52,814 nucleotides of DNA, taken from Chloroflexota bacterium (GTDB lineage Bacteria; Chloroflexota; Anaerolineae; Anaerolineales; E44-bin32). The notes beneath the pieces were generated by a model. That model saw nothing but the letters and a program-made list of their open reading frames with translations. It was not told the origin of the DNA and did not search any database. Each line of letters begins with the position of its first letter. The first letter of the stretch is position 1. The stretch spans positions 1 through 52,814 of the forward strand of contig JAJRUD010000134.1 in NCBI GenBank assembly GCA_024277995.1, in the 5' to 3' direction. The position numbers and the translations under genes were made by a program. Positions 24,677 through 33,711 of this stretch are shown here, piece by piece.

Positions 24677-25290
24677 TGCCGCGCAGGGTGGCGCGCCGCC
24701 TCGCTCGGGGGCCAGAGGCGAAGAGATTCGTCGTCGTGGCGCGTGCCCTCGACCGGGAGCTGCCCAGGTACGAGGCTTCGATCCCCTTCAGCTTCGAGAT
24801 CCTGCCTCCCGATCCCGCCATCATCCGAAGTCACCAGTCCCACATCCCGGAGGAACACACCTTCGACATCGAGCAGCGCGTGGCCAAAGAGCACCTGTGC
24901 TGCGTCGCGAGGCACAGAGGTGCGGTCGTGTTCGTCTCCTGGATCGGCCTGAAGACCGGCTATTCCTACCATTTGCCTCGAACCTTTGAGCTTGCTGAGG
25001 GGGAGGCCTTTCTCTACGGCGCCTATACATTGCCTGACTACCGGGGGAGGGGGTTGCAGCCCGCATGTGCGGCGAGACGATTGCGATGGCTGCATGGCGA
25101 GGGTTATACGCGGGCTCTCGCGCTCATAGACCCAAAGAACCCGGCTGCGATGCGGATGCCGCAGAAGCTGAACTTTGACCGCGTGGGCGCTTCCGGCTAC
25201 TACGAGATCTTTGGCCTGAGGTGGTACTACCACTTCGATGGCGGTGCCTTCTCTGCGCTGAGACGTCGCCATTACCTGCTGAAGGTGTGA
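24667..25290 (+). CDS. GNAT-family N-acetyltransferase
   Basis: A 207-residue soluble protein. The acetyl-CoA motif A is seen in GAYTLPDYRGRGLQPACAARRLRWL (about 118-142; the glycine turn is RGRGLQ), with the conserved strand before it and a C-terminal helix-strand pair (NPAAMRMPQKLNFDRVGASG). Such enzymes acetylate amino groups; in this setting an amino sugar, or a peptide substituent of the glycan, is possible. The start lies in an 11-bp tandem repeat, so the ATG at 24667 is preceded by a tiny overlapping frame. It is followed after 55 bases by the asparagine-synthetase-like gene and may act with it. Confidence 0.8.
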   Translation: MLSLPRRVARRLARGPEAKRFVVVARALDRELPRYEASIPFSFEILPPDPAIIRSHQSHIPEEHTFDIEQRVAKEHLCCVARHRGAVVFVSWIGLKTGYSYHLPRTFELAEGEAFLYGAYTLPDYRGRGLQPACAARRLRWLHGEGYTRALALIDPKNPAAMRMPQKLNFDRVGASGYYEIFGLRWYYHFDGGAFSALRRRHYLLKV

Positions 25291-25345
25291 GTGTCTGCGG
25301 CCGAGGGGTGAGCCGCTTCCTGGAGAGACTCCTAGTGAGGGATCC

Positions 25346-27187
25346 ATGAGTGGGATATTCGGCTTCATTGGGTCTCAAGGGCGGGACGACGCCTCCGCCC
25401 TGGCGCAGGCCATGGCCAAGGCGATGTCCCATCGTCCCTGGTTCCAGGTGGATCATTATGTCGATCCCGGGGGGAGATATGCCCTCGGCAGGATCGGCAT
25501 AGGCATCTTCAACCCGGAACCGCAACCTGTGTGGAACGGGCGTCGCACCCGCATGCTGACGCTCGCCGGCGAGCTCTACAGCACCCCGCCGGTTGCCGAG
25601 GGGATGTCCCACGCCCGGCGTGCTCTCGATATGTACGAAAGGCATGGCATTGGATTCGTCTCCCTGCTCAATGGTGTCTTTGTGTTGGGGATTCTGGATC
25701 TTGAGCAGCGCATGCTGATCATCGCCAATGATCGCTTCGGCCACTATCCACTCTTCTACTCCACACACGGAGGGAGTCTGCGGTTCGCGCCGGAGATGAA
25801 AGGGGTGCTTTGCGACGGAAACCTGCCTCGCCGTCTGGACTACACGGCCCTGGCGCAGTATATGCGCTTTCAGCATCTGCTGGGGGAACGCACTTTCTTC
25901 GAAGATGTAACCCTCTTGCCCCCGGCTTCAGTGCTGACCTTCGATCTGGTGGAGCGCACATGCAGCGTGCGCCCCTACTGGGACTTCGATGAGATCCCCT
26001 ATCGGCCCCAGATCAGCCTGCACGAAGCGGCAGAAGAAGCTGGCATGCTGCTGCGAAACGCCGTCCATCGCCTCTCTGAGGGCTCGCTGCGCCCGGGCGT
26101 ATATCTGAGCGGGGGGTTGGACTCCCGTACGCTTCTCGGCCTGATCGATAGGCGCCCGATCTCTTCCGTGACCTATGGCACGCGGCGCTGTCGCGATGTG
26201 CATTACGCCCGCGCCATCGCCAAGGCCGTCGGCAGCGACCATCACTGGTTCGATCTCGGTGACGGCGCGTGGGTTTTGGATTATGTTGACCTGCATCTGG
26301 AGCTGACGGAGGGCTATCACAGTTGGGTTCATGCTCATGGCCTGAGCACCCTCGCCGCAGCCAGGAAATTGATGGAGGTCAACCTGAGCGGCTGGGGGGG
26401 CGGGTCAGTGATGGGGCATCACCAATCGGTGGATTCCGGCAGGATTTCGGCCAAGCCGAACCTGGAATTTGTCCCCGGTCTCTTTCATCTTTTCAATCAA
26501 CGTTTCACCTGGCCCTCGCTGACGGAGGCTGAGGAGCTATTGCTCTATCCGGATGATCTGCGGCGCAAGATGCGTGGTCGGGCCTTTGAGTCCTTCAGCG
26601 CGGAACTCGCACCCTACCTTTCCTTGCGGCCCGACATTCGTGCTGGACTATTCTTTCTGCGCAACCACGATGCCCGGCTGACTCAGAACACGATCACCTT
26701 CTACCGCGCTTTCATCGATGTGCGGCTCCCCTTCAAGGATTATGAACTCTTCGACTTCCTCTACTCGCTTCCGGACGATCTCCGCTTCAACAATCGACTT
26801 TACCGGTCCATGCTGCAGCGCGAGCTGCCTCGCCTGGCTCGGATCCCTTACGACCAGGATCGCATGTTGCCCACCGCCAACAATCTGCATCGGCAGGCAC
26901 ATGGAATCTGGGTGAGAGCACGCCGCCGCATTCAGCGCCACCTGTGGCACGATTTTCAGCGCCTGCATACGCTCTACGCGGATTATGAGGTCTACCTGCG
27001 CGGTCCCTTACGAGTCTGGGCAGAGAGCATTCTGTACGACCGTCGCACCACTGACCGTGGTCTCTTCGACCCGGCTTTCGTGCGCAGTCTGATGGCGCGC
27101 CACTTCGCCGCGAGGGAGCAGTGGACCATCGGGAAGATCGCTCCGCTGATCACATACGAGATGATGCTGCGCCGCTTTGTCGATTGA
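25346..27187 (+). CDS. Asparagine-synthetase-like amidotransferase lacking the glutaminase cysteine
   Basis: A 613-residue AsnB-type protein. The N-terminal Ntn-type domain (1-200) begins MSGIFGFIG, where AsnB has MCGI: the nucleophile Cys2 is serine. The rest of the fold is present (GIGIFNPE; LNGVFVLGILD; NDRFGHYPLFYS). The synthetase domain has the PP-loop SGGLDSR (255-261) and GWGGGSVMG. AsnB relatives without Cys1 occur in polysaccharide loci and are thought to transfer amino groups or build amides on sugars using free ammonia or another amine. The product here is unknown. The ATG is preceded by GTGAGGGATCC. It is 27 bases before the flippase gene. Confidence 0.88.
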   Translation: MSGIFGFIGSQGRDDASALAQAMAKAMSHRPWFQVDHYVDPGGRYALGRIGIGIFNPEPQPVWNGRRTRMLTLAGELYSTPPVAEGMSHARRALDMYERHGIGFVSLLNGVFVLGILDLEQRMLIIANDRFGHYPLFYSTHGGSLRFAPEMKGVLCDGNLPRRLDYTALAQYMRFQHLLGERTFFEDVTLLPPASVLTFDLVERTCSVRPYWDFDEIPYRPQISLHEAAEEAGMLLRNAVHRLSEGSLRPGVYLSGGLDSRTLLGLIDRRPISSVTYGTRRCRDVHYARAIAKAVGSDHHWFDLGDGAWVLDYVDLHLELTEGYHSWVHAHGLSTLAAARKLMEVNLSGWGGGSVMGHHQSVDSGRISAKPNLEFVPGLFHLFNQRFTWPSLTEAEELLLYPDDLRRKMRGRAFESFSAELAPYLSLRPDIRAGLFFLRNHDARLTQNTITFYRAFIDVRLPFKDYELFDFLYSLPDDLRFNNRLYRSMLQRELPRLARIPYDQDRMLPTANNLHRQAHGIWVRARRRIQRHLWHDFQRLHTLYADYEVYLRGPLRVWAESILYDRRTTDRGLFDPAFVRSLMARHFAAREQWTIGKIAPLITYEMMLRRFVD

Positions 27188-27214
27188 CGTGCCGACCATC
27201 GAGGAACGGAACCT

Positions 27215-28726
27215 GTGGAAAATGCCCCCGCAGTCGAACCCGCTGCAGACGCCGTAGCGCCAGTCCGCCGTCTTTCGTCCATCATCTTCCGCAATGCGGC
27301 CTTCATCACACTGGGTCTCGTGGCGATGAAGGGGCTGGGTTTTCTCTTCAACGTCTACGTCATTCGACAGCTGGGTGATGATCGCTTCGGCCAATACTCC
27401 ATCGTCCTGGGCTTCGTGGGGCTCTTCCAGGTGTTTCTCGAGTTCGGCATGACCCAGTACGTCATGCGCGAGATCGCCCAGGATCGCAGCCTGGCACCGC
27501 GTCTGCTTTGGGACTTGATGGCCATACGCTTTGTCCTGGCCCTGGTGGGCATGGTGGGGATCACCGCCGCCGGTGCGCTCTTCGGATACTCGACGGAGAT
27601 CGTCCTCGGCATATTCATCTATTCCGTCAGTTTTCTCCTGGCAGCCTTTCTCGCGCCGCTGAGCGCCCTGCTCACTTCCCACGAGCGCTTCGACTACACA
27701 ACGGCCCTGGAGTTCGTGGGCCGGCTGCTGTTCTTCGCCCTGGGAGGCTTTTTCCTGCTGCAGGGGATGAGCTACGTCTCGCTCATCGCAGCCAACATCA
27801 TCCCCATGCCGATCATGATCGGTGCCGCTCTCTGGCTCATACACCGACATCGGATGGTGGAGATGCGGCCGCGCGTCGACATCCGACGTTGGCCCGCTCT
27901 GATGCGCGCCGGCATGCCCTTTGGGGTGATCTCGCTCTTTCTGACCATCGCCTTTTCCATCGATACCGTCATGCTCTCCCGCTACGAGTCAGACCAGGTA
28001 GTGGGGTGGTACAACGTGGCCTACGGTCTGATCCCATCGCTGCTCTTCGTGTTCGGGGGCTTCAAGACGGCGATGGTGCCTTCCCTGGCCCGTACCTATG
28101 TCGCCGAGCCCATGCAGGTCAACCGTTGGTACCATCGCTCGGTGCGTTTCATCGCCATAGTCTCGCTGCCCATCGCGGTCGGGGGGACGCTGGTCGCATT
28201 TCCCTTGATCCGCTTCCTGTATACCGATGAGTTCCTGCCCGCCGCGCTGGCGCTTCAGATACTCATCTGGGATGTGCCCTTTCTCATGTTCGCCAGCTTT
28301 TGCGGCAATATGACCACCGTCATTGGTGAGGAGCGCGCCGCGGCGCGCGTCTACGGAATCAACACCGCTGCCAATGTGATCCTGAACCTGTACGCCATCC
28401 CGCGCTACGGACTTGTGGGCGCCGCCCTGGTGACTGTCGTCACGGACCTGATCGGCGCGCTGCAGTTCTACCTGCTGCTGCGTGGCAGGCTCAAGCTCCC
28501 ACCGATGGCGGGCCTCTTCCTGCGCGTGACGATCGCCTCGCTGGGGATGGGGGCTGTCGTCTGGATGGCCGGCCCCCGGAATCTACTGCTGCTCATCGTG
28601 TTGGGCGCATCGAGCTACGCCGGCATGGCGCTGGTCATGCGGTTGCTGGACGAGGAAGAATGGCGGCTCATAAGGCGCTTGTTGCGCCGCCTGAATCCCT
28701 TCCCGAACAAAGGAACGGCAGGCTGA
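27215..28726 (+). CDS. Wzx-type polysaccharide flippase (MOP superfamily)
   Basis: A 503-residue protein with about 12-14 membrane helices. The N-terminal RNAAFITLGLVAMKGLGFLF followed by VYVIRQLGDDRFGQYSIV is typical of Polysacc_synt flippases, as are LTSHERFDYTTALEFVGR and the C-terminal VYGINTAANVILNLYAIPRY-type segment. It would move undecaprenyl-diphosphate-linked repeat units across the cytoplasmic membrane. GTG start with GAGGAAC upstream. The stop overlaps the ATG of the next glycosyltransferase (TGATG). Confidence 0.93.
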   Translation: MENAPAVEPAADAVAPVRRLSSIIFRNAAFITLGLVAMKGLGFLFNVYVIRQLGDDRFGQYSIVLGFVGLFQVFLEFGMTQYVMREIAQDRSLAPRLLWDLMAIRFVLALVGMVGITAAGALFGYSTEIVLGIFIYSVSFLLAAFLAPLSALLTSHERFDYTTALEFVGRLLFFALGGFFLLQGMSYVSLIAANIIPMPIMIGAALWLIHRHRMVEMRPRVDIRRWPALMRAGMPFGVISLFLTIAFSIDTVMLSRYESDQVVGWYNVAYGLIPSLLFVFGGFKTAMVPSLARTYVAEPMQVNRWYHRSVRFIAIVSLPIAVGGTLVAFPLIRFLYTDEFLPAALALQILIWDVPFLMFASFCGNMTTVIGEERAAARVYGINTAANVILNLYAIPRYGLVGAALVTVVTDLIGALQFYLLLRGRLKLPPMAGLFLRVTIASLGMGAVVWMAGPRNLLLLIVLGASSYAGMALVMRLLDEEEWRLIRRLLRRLNPFPNKGTAG

Positions 28727-30069
28727 TGGGCCGGCCGAAGCCGATGCGCATCCTCCTCCTGGTCCACCACTTCCCTCCGCATCACACTGGCGGCGCCGAA
28801 TGGCGGGCTTTCCGCACCGCCCGTTCCCTGCAAGAACGAGGACACGAGGTACGCGTGCTGTGCGTAGAAGACATCGACCGCGGTCCTGCAGATGGGGTGG
28901 CGTGGCAGGACGATTCCTTCCGGGGCATATCGGTGCGCCGTCTGTCCTTCGACATGCAGGCAGCCCCCGACCCTTTCCGCTGGGCTTACGACAACCCCTG
29001 GATCGGGGATCACCTGCGCGACCTGTCGCGGAGCTGGCGGCCGCAGGTGATGCACCTGATCGGCGGCTACCTGATATCCGGCCGCAGCCTGCTGATGGCG
29101 CGGGAAATCGGTCTGCCCACTGTCGTCACTCTGACCGATTTCTGGTTCCTCTGCCCGCGCATCACGATGCTGCGCAGCGATGGAGGGCTATCGACACTGC
29201 CCATCGAGGCCGAACGCTGTGCCCGCTGCCTGGGGGAGGAGCGCCGCCGCCACCGATGGGCAGCCAGGGCGGCGCCGGGGCTGATGGCGCGCTACTGGCG
29301 GAGTCGAAGGGGCGCCGTGGCGGCCGTACAGGAGCGTATGGCTTTCCTGAAGCGGGCTCTTTCGGCGGCCGACGCCTTCATCGCGCCTTCCAGGTTTCTG
29401 GAGCGATTCTTCCTCGAGTGGGGGCTCGATCCGGCGCGGATGCACTTCCTGCGCCAGGGCCTCGACCGCTCGGCGGACGAGCTGGTGGTGAAGAGCGCTG
29501 CGACGGGTTCCCTCAGACTGGCGTACATCGGCCAGCTCGCCCCACACAAGGGTGCCCACCTGCTGCTCGAGGCCCTGCAGCGCATGCCGCAGGCTGCACT
29601 TCGCCTGGAGGTCTACGGTGACCTGCAGGCCTTTCCGCGCTATGTGCGACGGCTTCGACGCATGGCGGCGATGGACGGCAGGGTCGCCCTGGCGGGGACG
29701 TTCCCCCGACGCGACCTGCCGCGAGTGCTCTCCAACGTCGATCTCGTCGTGGTTCCCTCGATCTGGTACGAAAACAGCCCCAACGTGATCCTGGAGGCCT
29801 TCGCCCACGAGACCCCGGTCATGGTCTCGGATCTGGGAGGTATGGCGGAGCTGGTGGAGGAAGGCGTCAATGGGCTGCGTTTTCCCCCCGGCGATGCGGC
29901 TGCGCTGGCGCAGGTCCTGTCCCGGATCGTTGAGGAACCCACGCTGCTCGGTCGCCTGCGCGCCGGTATCAAGCCAATCAAGCCGCTTTCCGTGGAAATG
30001 GACGAGCTGGAAGCGCTGTATCGTCGGGTCCGGAGCGAAGCGGGCCGAAGCCTGGAGGCCATCGCGTGA
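28726..30069 (+). CDS. GT4-family glycosyltransferase
   Basis: A 447-residue GT-B enzyme. The acceptor half has HHFPPHHTGGAEWRAFRTAR; the donor half has LAYIGQLAPHKGAHLLLEAL, VVVPSIWYENSPNVILEAFA and the EX7E-like EAFAHETPVMVSDLGG. An inserted stretch at about 145-175 carries cysteines (LCPRITML...ERCARCLGEE), a pattern often seen in this branch of GT4 enzymes and perhaps a metal site. It likely adds one sugar to the growing lipid-linked unit at the cytoplasmic face. MRILLL at 28744 is an alternative start. Ends in a 4-base overlap with the next gene (GTGA). Confidence 0.92.
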   Translation: MGRPKPMRILLLVHHFPPHHTGGAEWRAFRTARSLQERGHEVRVLCVEDIDRGPADGVAWQDDSFRGISVRRLSFDMQAAPDPFRWAYDNPWIGDHLRDLSRSWRPQVMHLIGGYLISGRSLLMAREIGLPTVVTLTDFWFLCPRITMLRSDGGLSTLPIEAERCARCLGEERRRHRWAARAAPGLMARYWRSRRGAVAAVQERMAFLKRALSAADAFIAPSRFLERFFLEWGLDPARMHFLRQGLDRSADELVVKSAATGSLRLAYIGQLAPHKGAHLLLEALQRMPQAALRLEVYGDLQAFPRYVRRLRRMAAMDGRVALAGTFPRRDLPRVLSNVDLVVVPSIWYENSPNVILEAFAHETPVMVSDLGGMAELVEEGVNGLRFPPGDAAALAQVLSRIVEEPTLLGRLRAGIKPIKPLSVEMDELEALYRRVRSEAGRSLEAIA

Positions 30070-31004
30070 GCGCACCCAGCGTTGCGATCATCATCCTCAA
30101 CTGGAAGGGGCTTGTTGACACCCTGGCCTGCGTACGATCCCTTGAGCGGGTCGATTATCCGCGGTACGAGACCGTGGTGATCGACAATGGCTCGGGCGAT
30201 GGCTCGGCCGCGGCGCTCAAGGATGCCTGTCCCGGCATCCACGTGCTTGAGACAGAGGACAACCTGGGCTACGCAGGTGGCAACAACCTGGGGCTGGAAT
30301 GGGCGCTCGCTCGGGGGCATGACTATACCCTGCTCCTCAACAATGATACGGAAGTGGCGCCCGACTTCCTGGGACGGCTGGTCGAGGTCCTGCAGGGGGC
30401 TCCGGAGCTGGCTGTTGCGGGGCCAACCATCTATTTCCATGCAGACCCACAACGCATCTGGTCCTCGGGAGGGCACATTGACTGGCGCACGGGCCGCACT
30501 CGAATGCAGGGCTTGGGGCAGGTGGACCAGGGCCAGTTCGGCGAGGGGCCGCGTGAGGTGGATTTCGTCACGGGCTGCGCACTGCTCGTCCGTATGGACG
30601 CGGTTCGGCGCGTTGGAAGCCTTGATCCGCAGTTCTTCGCTTATTACGAAGAGACCGAGTGGTGTGTGCGCATGCAGCGCGCCGGCTACGGCGTGGCGCA
30701 TGTGCCCGGGGCGCGCGTCTGGCATAAGGTCTCTCCGATCGAGCAGGCTCACTCCCCGATCGTGCACTACTACATGACGCGCAACAGGTTGTTGTTCCTG
30801 CGCCGCGTGCGTGCCGGGTGGGGGACCTGGGCTGCGACGCTGTTGCTGGAATATCCGCGCACGATGTTGAGTTGGAGTCTGCGACCGCGCTGGCGGGCGA
30901 TGCGCCCGCAGCGCAGGGTGATGTTGCGCGCCGTGGCGGATTACTTTCTCGGACGCACGGGCCGCAGCCTGTGGGCTGAGCGGCAGATCGAGGGGAGGAG
31001 GTAA
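30066..31004 (+). CDS. GT2-family glycosyltransferase (rhamnosyltransferase-like)
   Basis: A 312-residue GT-A enzyme with VAIIILNWKGLVDTLACVRS, VVIDNGSGDGS (Asp40), a NLGYAGGNNLGLEWAL segment and the DxD-like LLNNDTEV (Asp94). The C-terminal acceptor part has FFAYYEETEWCVRMQRAGY. This is the GT2 group that includes dTDP-rhamnosyltransferases (WbbL/RfbN-like), which fits the rfbCBAD operon nearby, but donor specificity is inferred. GTG start overlaps the preceding gene by four bases. Confidence 0.92.
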   Translation: MSAPSVAIIILNWKGLVDTLACVRSLERVDYPRYETVVIDNGSGDGSAAALKDACPGIHVLETEDNLGYAGGNNLGLEWALARGHDYTLLLNNDTEVAPDFLGRLVEVLQGAPELAVAGPTIYFHADPQRIWSSGGHIDWRTGRTRMQGLGQVDQGQFGEGPREVDFVTGCALLVRMDAVRRVGSLDPQFFAYYEETEWCVRMQRAGYGVAHVPGARVWHKVSPIEQAHSPIVHYYMTRNRLLFLRRVRAGWGTWAATLLLEYPRTMLSWSLRPRWRAMRPQRRVMLRAVADYFLGRTGRSLWAERQIEGRR

Positions 31005-31007
31005 TCG

Positions 31008-32222
31008 ATGCGCATCCTCTTTCTCTCGCGATGGTTTGCCTACCCTCCCGACAATGGCTCGAAGATCAGAATCTACCATCTGCTGCGAAGGTTGGCGGAG
31101 ACCCACGAGGTGGACCTGATCAGTTTCGCTGCGGGCCCCGTCCTGAGAAGCCACGCCCGGGCGTTGCGGGAGTTTTGCCGGCTTGTGCAGGTCGTCCCCT
31201 ATCGCCCCTTCAGGAGTCGCAGCTCGCGCGCCATGCTCGGCTACCTTTCGCGACAGCCGCGATCGGTGATCGACACTTTCAGTGCAGAAATGGAGATGCT
31301 GACCGGTGAAGCGCTGCGCGAGCGCAGGCACGACGTGGTGATCGCCTCCCAACTGGATATGGCGCCCTATGCAGCCGCAAGGCAAGGGGTGGTCAGGGTC
31401 CTGGAAGAACTGGAGCTTACACAGCCCTACGAGCGTGCCCGGGCTCCAGGGCCTGTGGGAACCAGACTGGGGGCTGGCCTGACGTGGCGCAAGCAGGCGG
31501 CCTACGTGACCGGCCTGCTGGGGAGATTCCAGGGATGCACCGTCGTCTCAGAAAACGAACGTGTGCTCGCCGAGAGACTGTGCTCAGAGCACATCAATCT
31601 GACGGTGATTCCCAATGGTGTGGACCTGGACGCGGCCAGGCCGGAATGGGGGGAGCCCGAGCCCGATACGATCGTCTATGCCGGCGCGCTCACTTATCGG
31701 CCCAATTTCGAGGCAGTGCGTTACTTCCTGACGCAGATCTGGCCCGCCGTGCGAGCCGCTCGACCGGGAGCGCAACTGCGCGTGACAGGTGGGCTGGAAG
31801 GCGTCCCACTCAATCGCCTTCCACAGAGCGAGGGCGTTACGCTGACGGGCTATCTGGATGATGTGCGTCCGGTCGTCGGTCGAAGCTGGGTGAGCGTGGC
31901 GCCTCTGCTGCATGGCGGCGGCACTCGCCTGAAGATACTCGAGTCCCTGGCCCTGGGGACACCTGTAGTGGCGAACGCAAAAGGCGCCCAGGGTCTGGAC
32001 CTGATTCCGGGCAAGGAAATCTTCATCGCCGAGGACCCTGACGCATTCGCTGAGGCTCTGGTGCGGCTGCTCGCGGACGCCGAACTGCGCGCCTGCCTGA
32101 GCGCAGCCGGTCGGGAGGCTGTAGAGACGCGCTATGGCTGGAAGGCCATCGGCGGGCGCTTTCGCACTTTCGTGGAGCGCGTCGCCAGCGAGAACCGCTG
32201 CGTGGAGGCCGGCTGTGTCTAG
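31008..32222 (+). CDS. GT4-family glycosyltransferase (YPPDxGxKIR group)
   Basis: A 404-residue GT-B enzyme. The opening MRILFLSRWFAYPPDNGSKI followed by RIYHLLRRLA is characteristic of a subgroup (similar to the TIGR03087 set) that tends to occur in exopolysaccharide loci. The donor domain shows VYAGALTYRPNFEAVRYFL, VAPLLHGGGTRLKILESLA and GTPVVANAKGAQGL. Two more members of this subgroup lie at 36504 and 49169. RBS GGGGAGGAGG lies just before the ATG, and the gene follows the GT2 by three bases. Confidence 0.92.
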   Translation: MRILFLSRWFAYPPDNGSKIRIYHLLRRLAETHEVDLISFAAGPVLRSHARALREFCRLVQVVPYRPFRSRSSRAMLGYLSRQPRSVIDTFSAEMEMLTGEALRERRHDVVIASQLDMAPYAAARQGVVRVLEELELTQPYERARAPGPVGTRLGAGLTWRKQAAYVTGLLGRFQGCTVVSENERVLAERLCSEHINLTVIPNGVDLDAARPEWGEPEPDTIVYAGALTYRPNFEAVRYFLTQIWPAVRAARPGAQLRVTGGLEGVPLNRLPQSEGVTLTGYLDDVRPVVGRSWVSVAPLLHGGGTRLKILESLALGTPVVANAKGAQGLDLIPGKEIFIAEDPDAFAEALVRLLADAELRACLSAAGREAVETRYGWKAIGGRFRTFVERVASENRCVEAGCV

Positions 32223-33711
32223 CCCGGCTGCCGGTTGGGGGCGAGCCCTGAATCGGAGGATCCGCCTGCGGGTCGGCGTCAGCATGCAGCCCTCCGCCAC
32301 GGAAAAGAGGCTGATCCGGGCAGGCCTGATCCTTTGGGTGCTGGTGGCGGCGGTCCTCCTGGGTCAACTGGTCTACATGGTGGCGGTGAGAAGCCCCAAC
32401 TACGTTTATCGCGTTGCGCTCCTGCCGGCCATGCTGATGGCATTCCTGCTGGCTATCCTGGCGCTGCGTCTGCGTGGCGACCAGGGGGCACTCATCATTC
32501 TGGTAGCGGCGGCTTTCCTGCCGATCAGCCTGCCGACGGGAACGGCCAGCCGCCTGGTGGACAGCCTGGCGTTGACCATGCTCTTCGGCGGCCTTTGGGT
32601 TCTGCGCATGCTGGCCGTCGACAGGCGTTTTCATCTGCACCCTTCCCCGGTCAATCTGCCCGCACTGGCCTTCATGCTGGTTACGGTCGCGGCCTTGTTC
32701 TGGAGTGTCATCTTTCGCGATCCGACGGTCTTCGTCTGGAACACCTTTACGGCAGTGCAGGCCGCGGCTGCGCTGGTGATCATCATGCTGCCGGTGGCGA
32801 TGCTGATCGTAGCCAACCACGTGCAGCGGGAGCGCACGCTGAAGTGGATGGTGGCGCTGATGCTGCTGGCCGGGGTCCTGGGGTTCGTGAAGGACCTGGG
32901 GCTGCGGGATCTGCCGGTGAACACAGGCGGGCTTTTCGCGATGTGGGTCATCGCCCTAGCAGCAGGACTGGCCTTTTTCCACCGTGGGTTGACGCGTCGC
33001 GCCCGTGCGCTGCTGCTGCTCTTGGCGGGGGCCTGGATCTACTGGGGGGCGGGCGTGAACATTTCCTGGCTGGCAGGATGGCTGCCCGGCCTCGTCGCGC
33101 TCGGGGTGCTCAGCCTGCTGCGATCACGCAAGCTGTTCGCTCTGTTGGCCCTGGCCCTGCTGCTCGTCATCGCCTCCGATCCCGGCTATTACCTGGGCAC
33201 CGTATTGCGAGCCGAGGCGAATACGAGCCTTTACACGCGGTTTTCGGCCTGGCAGGTCAATTGGCAGGTAACCCGGCAACATCTGCTCTTCGGCACAGGA
33301 CCCGCGGGCTACGCGGTCTATTACATGAGCTATTTCCCGGCGCGGGCGATGGCCACCCACAGCAACTACCTCGACGTGCTGGCCCAGACCGGGCTTGTCG
33401 GTTTCGGCTTCTTCATATGGATGGTCGTGGCATTGGTGCGCGTCGGCAGGCGCACGTTGCGGCGATTGCAGGGGCAGGGAGGGTTCATGGAGGCGCTGGC
33501 GGCGGCCGCCTTCTCGGGCCTCATCGGTAGCATCGTCATCATGGCCTTTGGGGATTGGCTTTTCCCCTTCGCCTACACTCAGGGTATCGCCGGCTATGAT
33601 TATGCGGTTTACGGCTGGCTCTTCTTCGGTGCACTCATGGCCCTGGACCGCCTCAGCGCTACAGCGATGGAAGCGCGGGGCCTGGAGGTTGCGCGGGGTG
33701 CAGCGGGATGA
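32215..33711 (+). CDS. O-antigen ligase/polymerase-like membrane protein
   Basis: A 498-residue integral membrane protein with about 11-12 helices. The O-antigen ligase pattern is seen near the C-terminus: SWLAGWLPGLVALGVLSLL, then a periplasmic loop with SLYTRFSAWQVNWQVTRQH and FGTGPAGYAVYYMSYFPARA, then ATHSNYLDVLAQTGLVGFG with the usual histidine. It is either the Wzy polymerase of this locus or a ligase; the other candidate is at 21731. The GTG start at 32215 is preceded by GGAGG and overlaps the upstream gene by eight bases; ATG 32284 is an alternative. Confidence 0.88.
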   Translation: MSSPAAGWGRALNRRIRLRVGVSMQPSATEKRLIRAGLILWVLVAAVLLGQLVYMVAVRSPNYVYRVALLPAMLMAFLLAILALRLRGDQGALIILVAAAFLPISLPTGTASRLVDSLALTMLFGGLWVLRMLAVDRRFHLHPSPVNLPALAFMLVTVAALFWSVIFRDPTVFVWNTFTAVQAAAALVIIMLPVAMLIVANHVQRERTLKWMVALMLLAGVLGFVKDLGLRDLPVNTGGLFAMWVIALAAGLAFFHRGLTRRARALLLLLAGAWIYWGAGVNISWLAGWLPGLVALGVLSLLRSRKLFALLALALLLVIASDPGYYLGTVLRAEANTSLYTRFSAWQVNWQVTRQHLLFGTGPAGYAVYYMSYFPARAMATHSNYLDVLAQTGLVGFGFFIWMVVALVRVGRRTLRRLQGQGGFMEALAAAAFSGLIGSIVIMAFGDWLFPFAYTQGIAGYDYAVYGWLFFGALMALDRLSATAMEARGLEVARGAAG

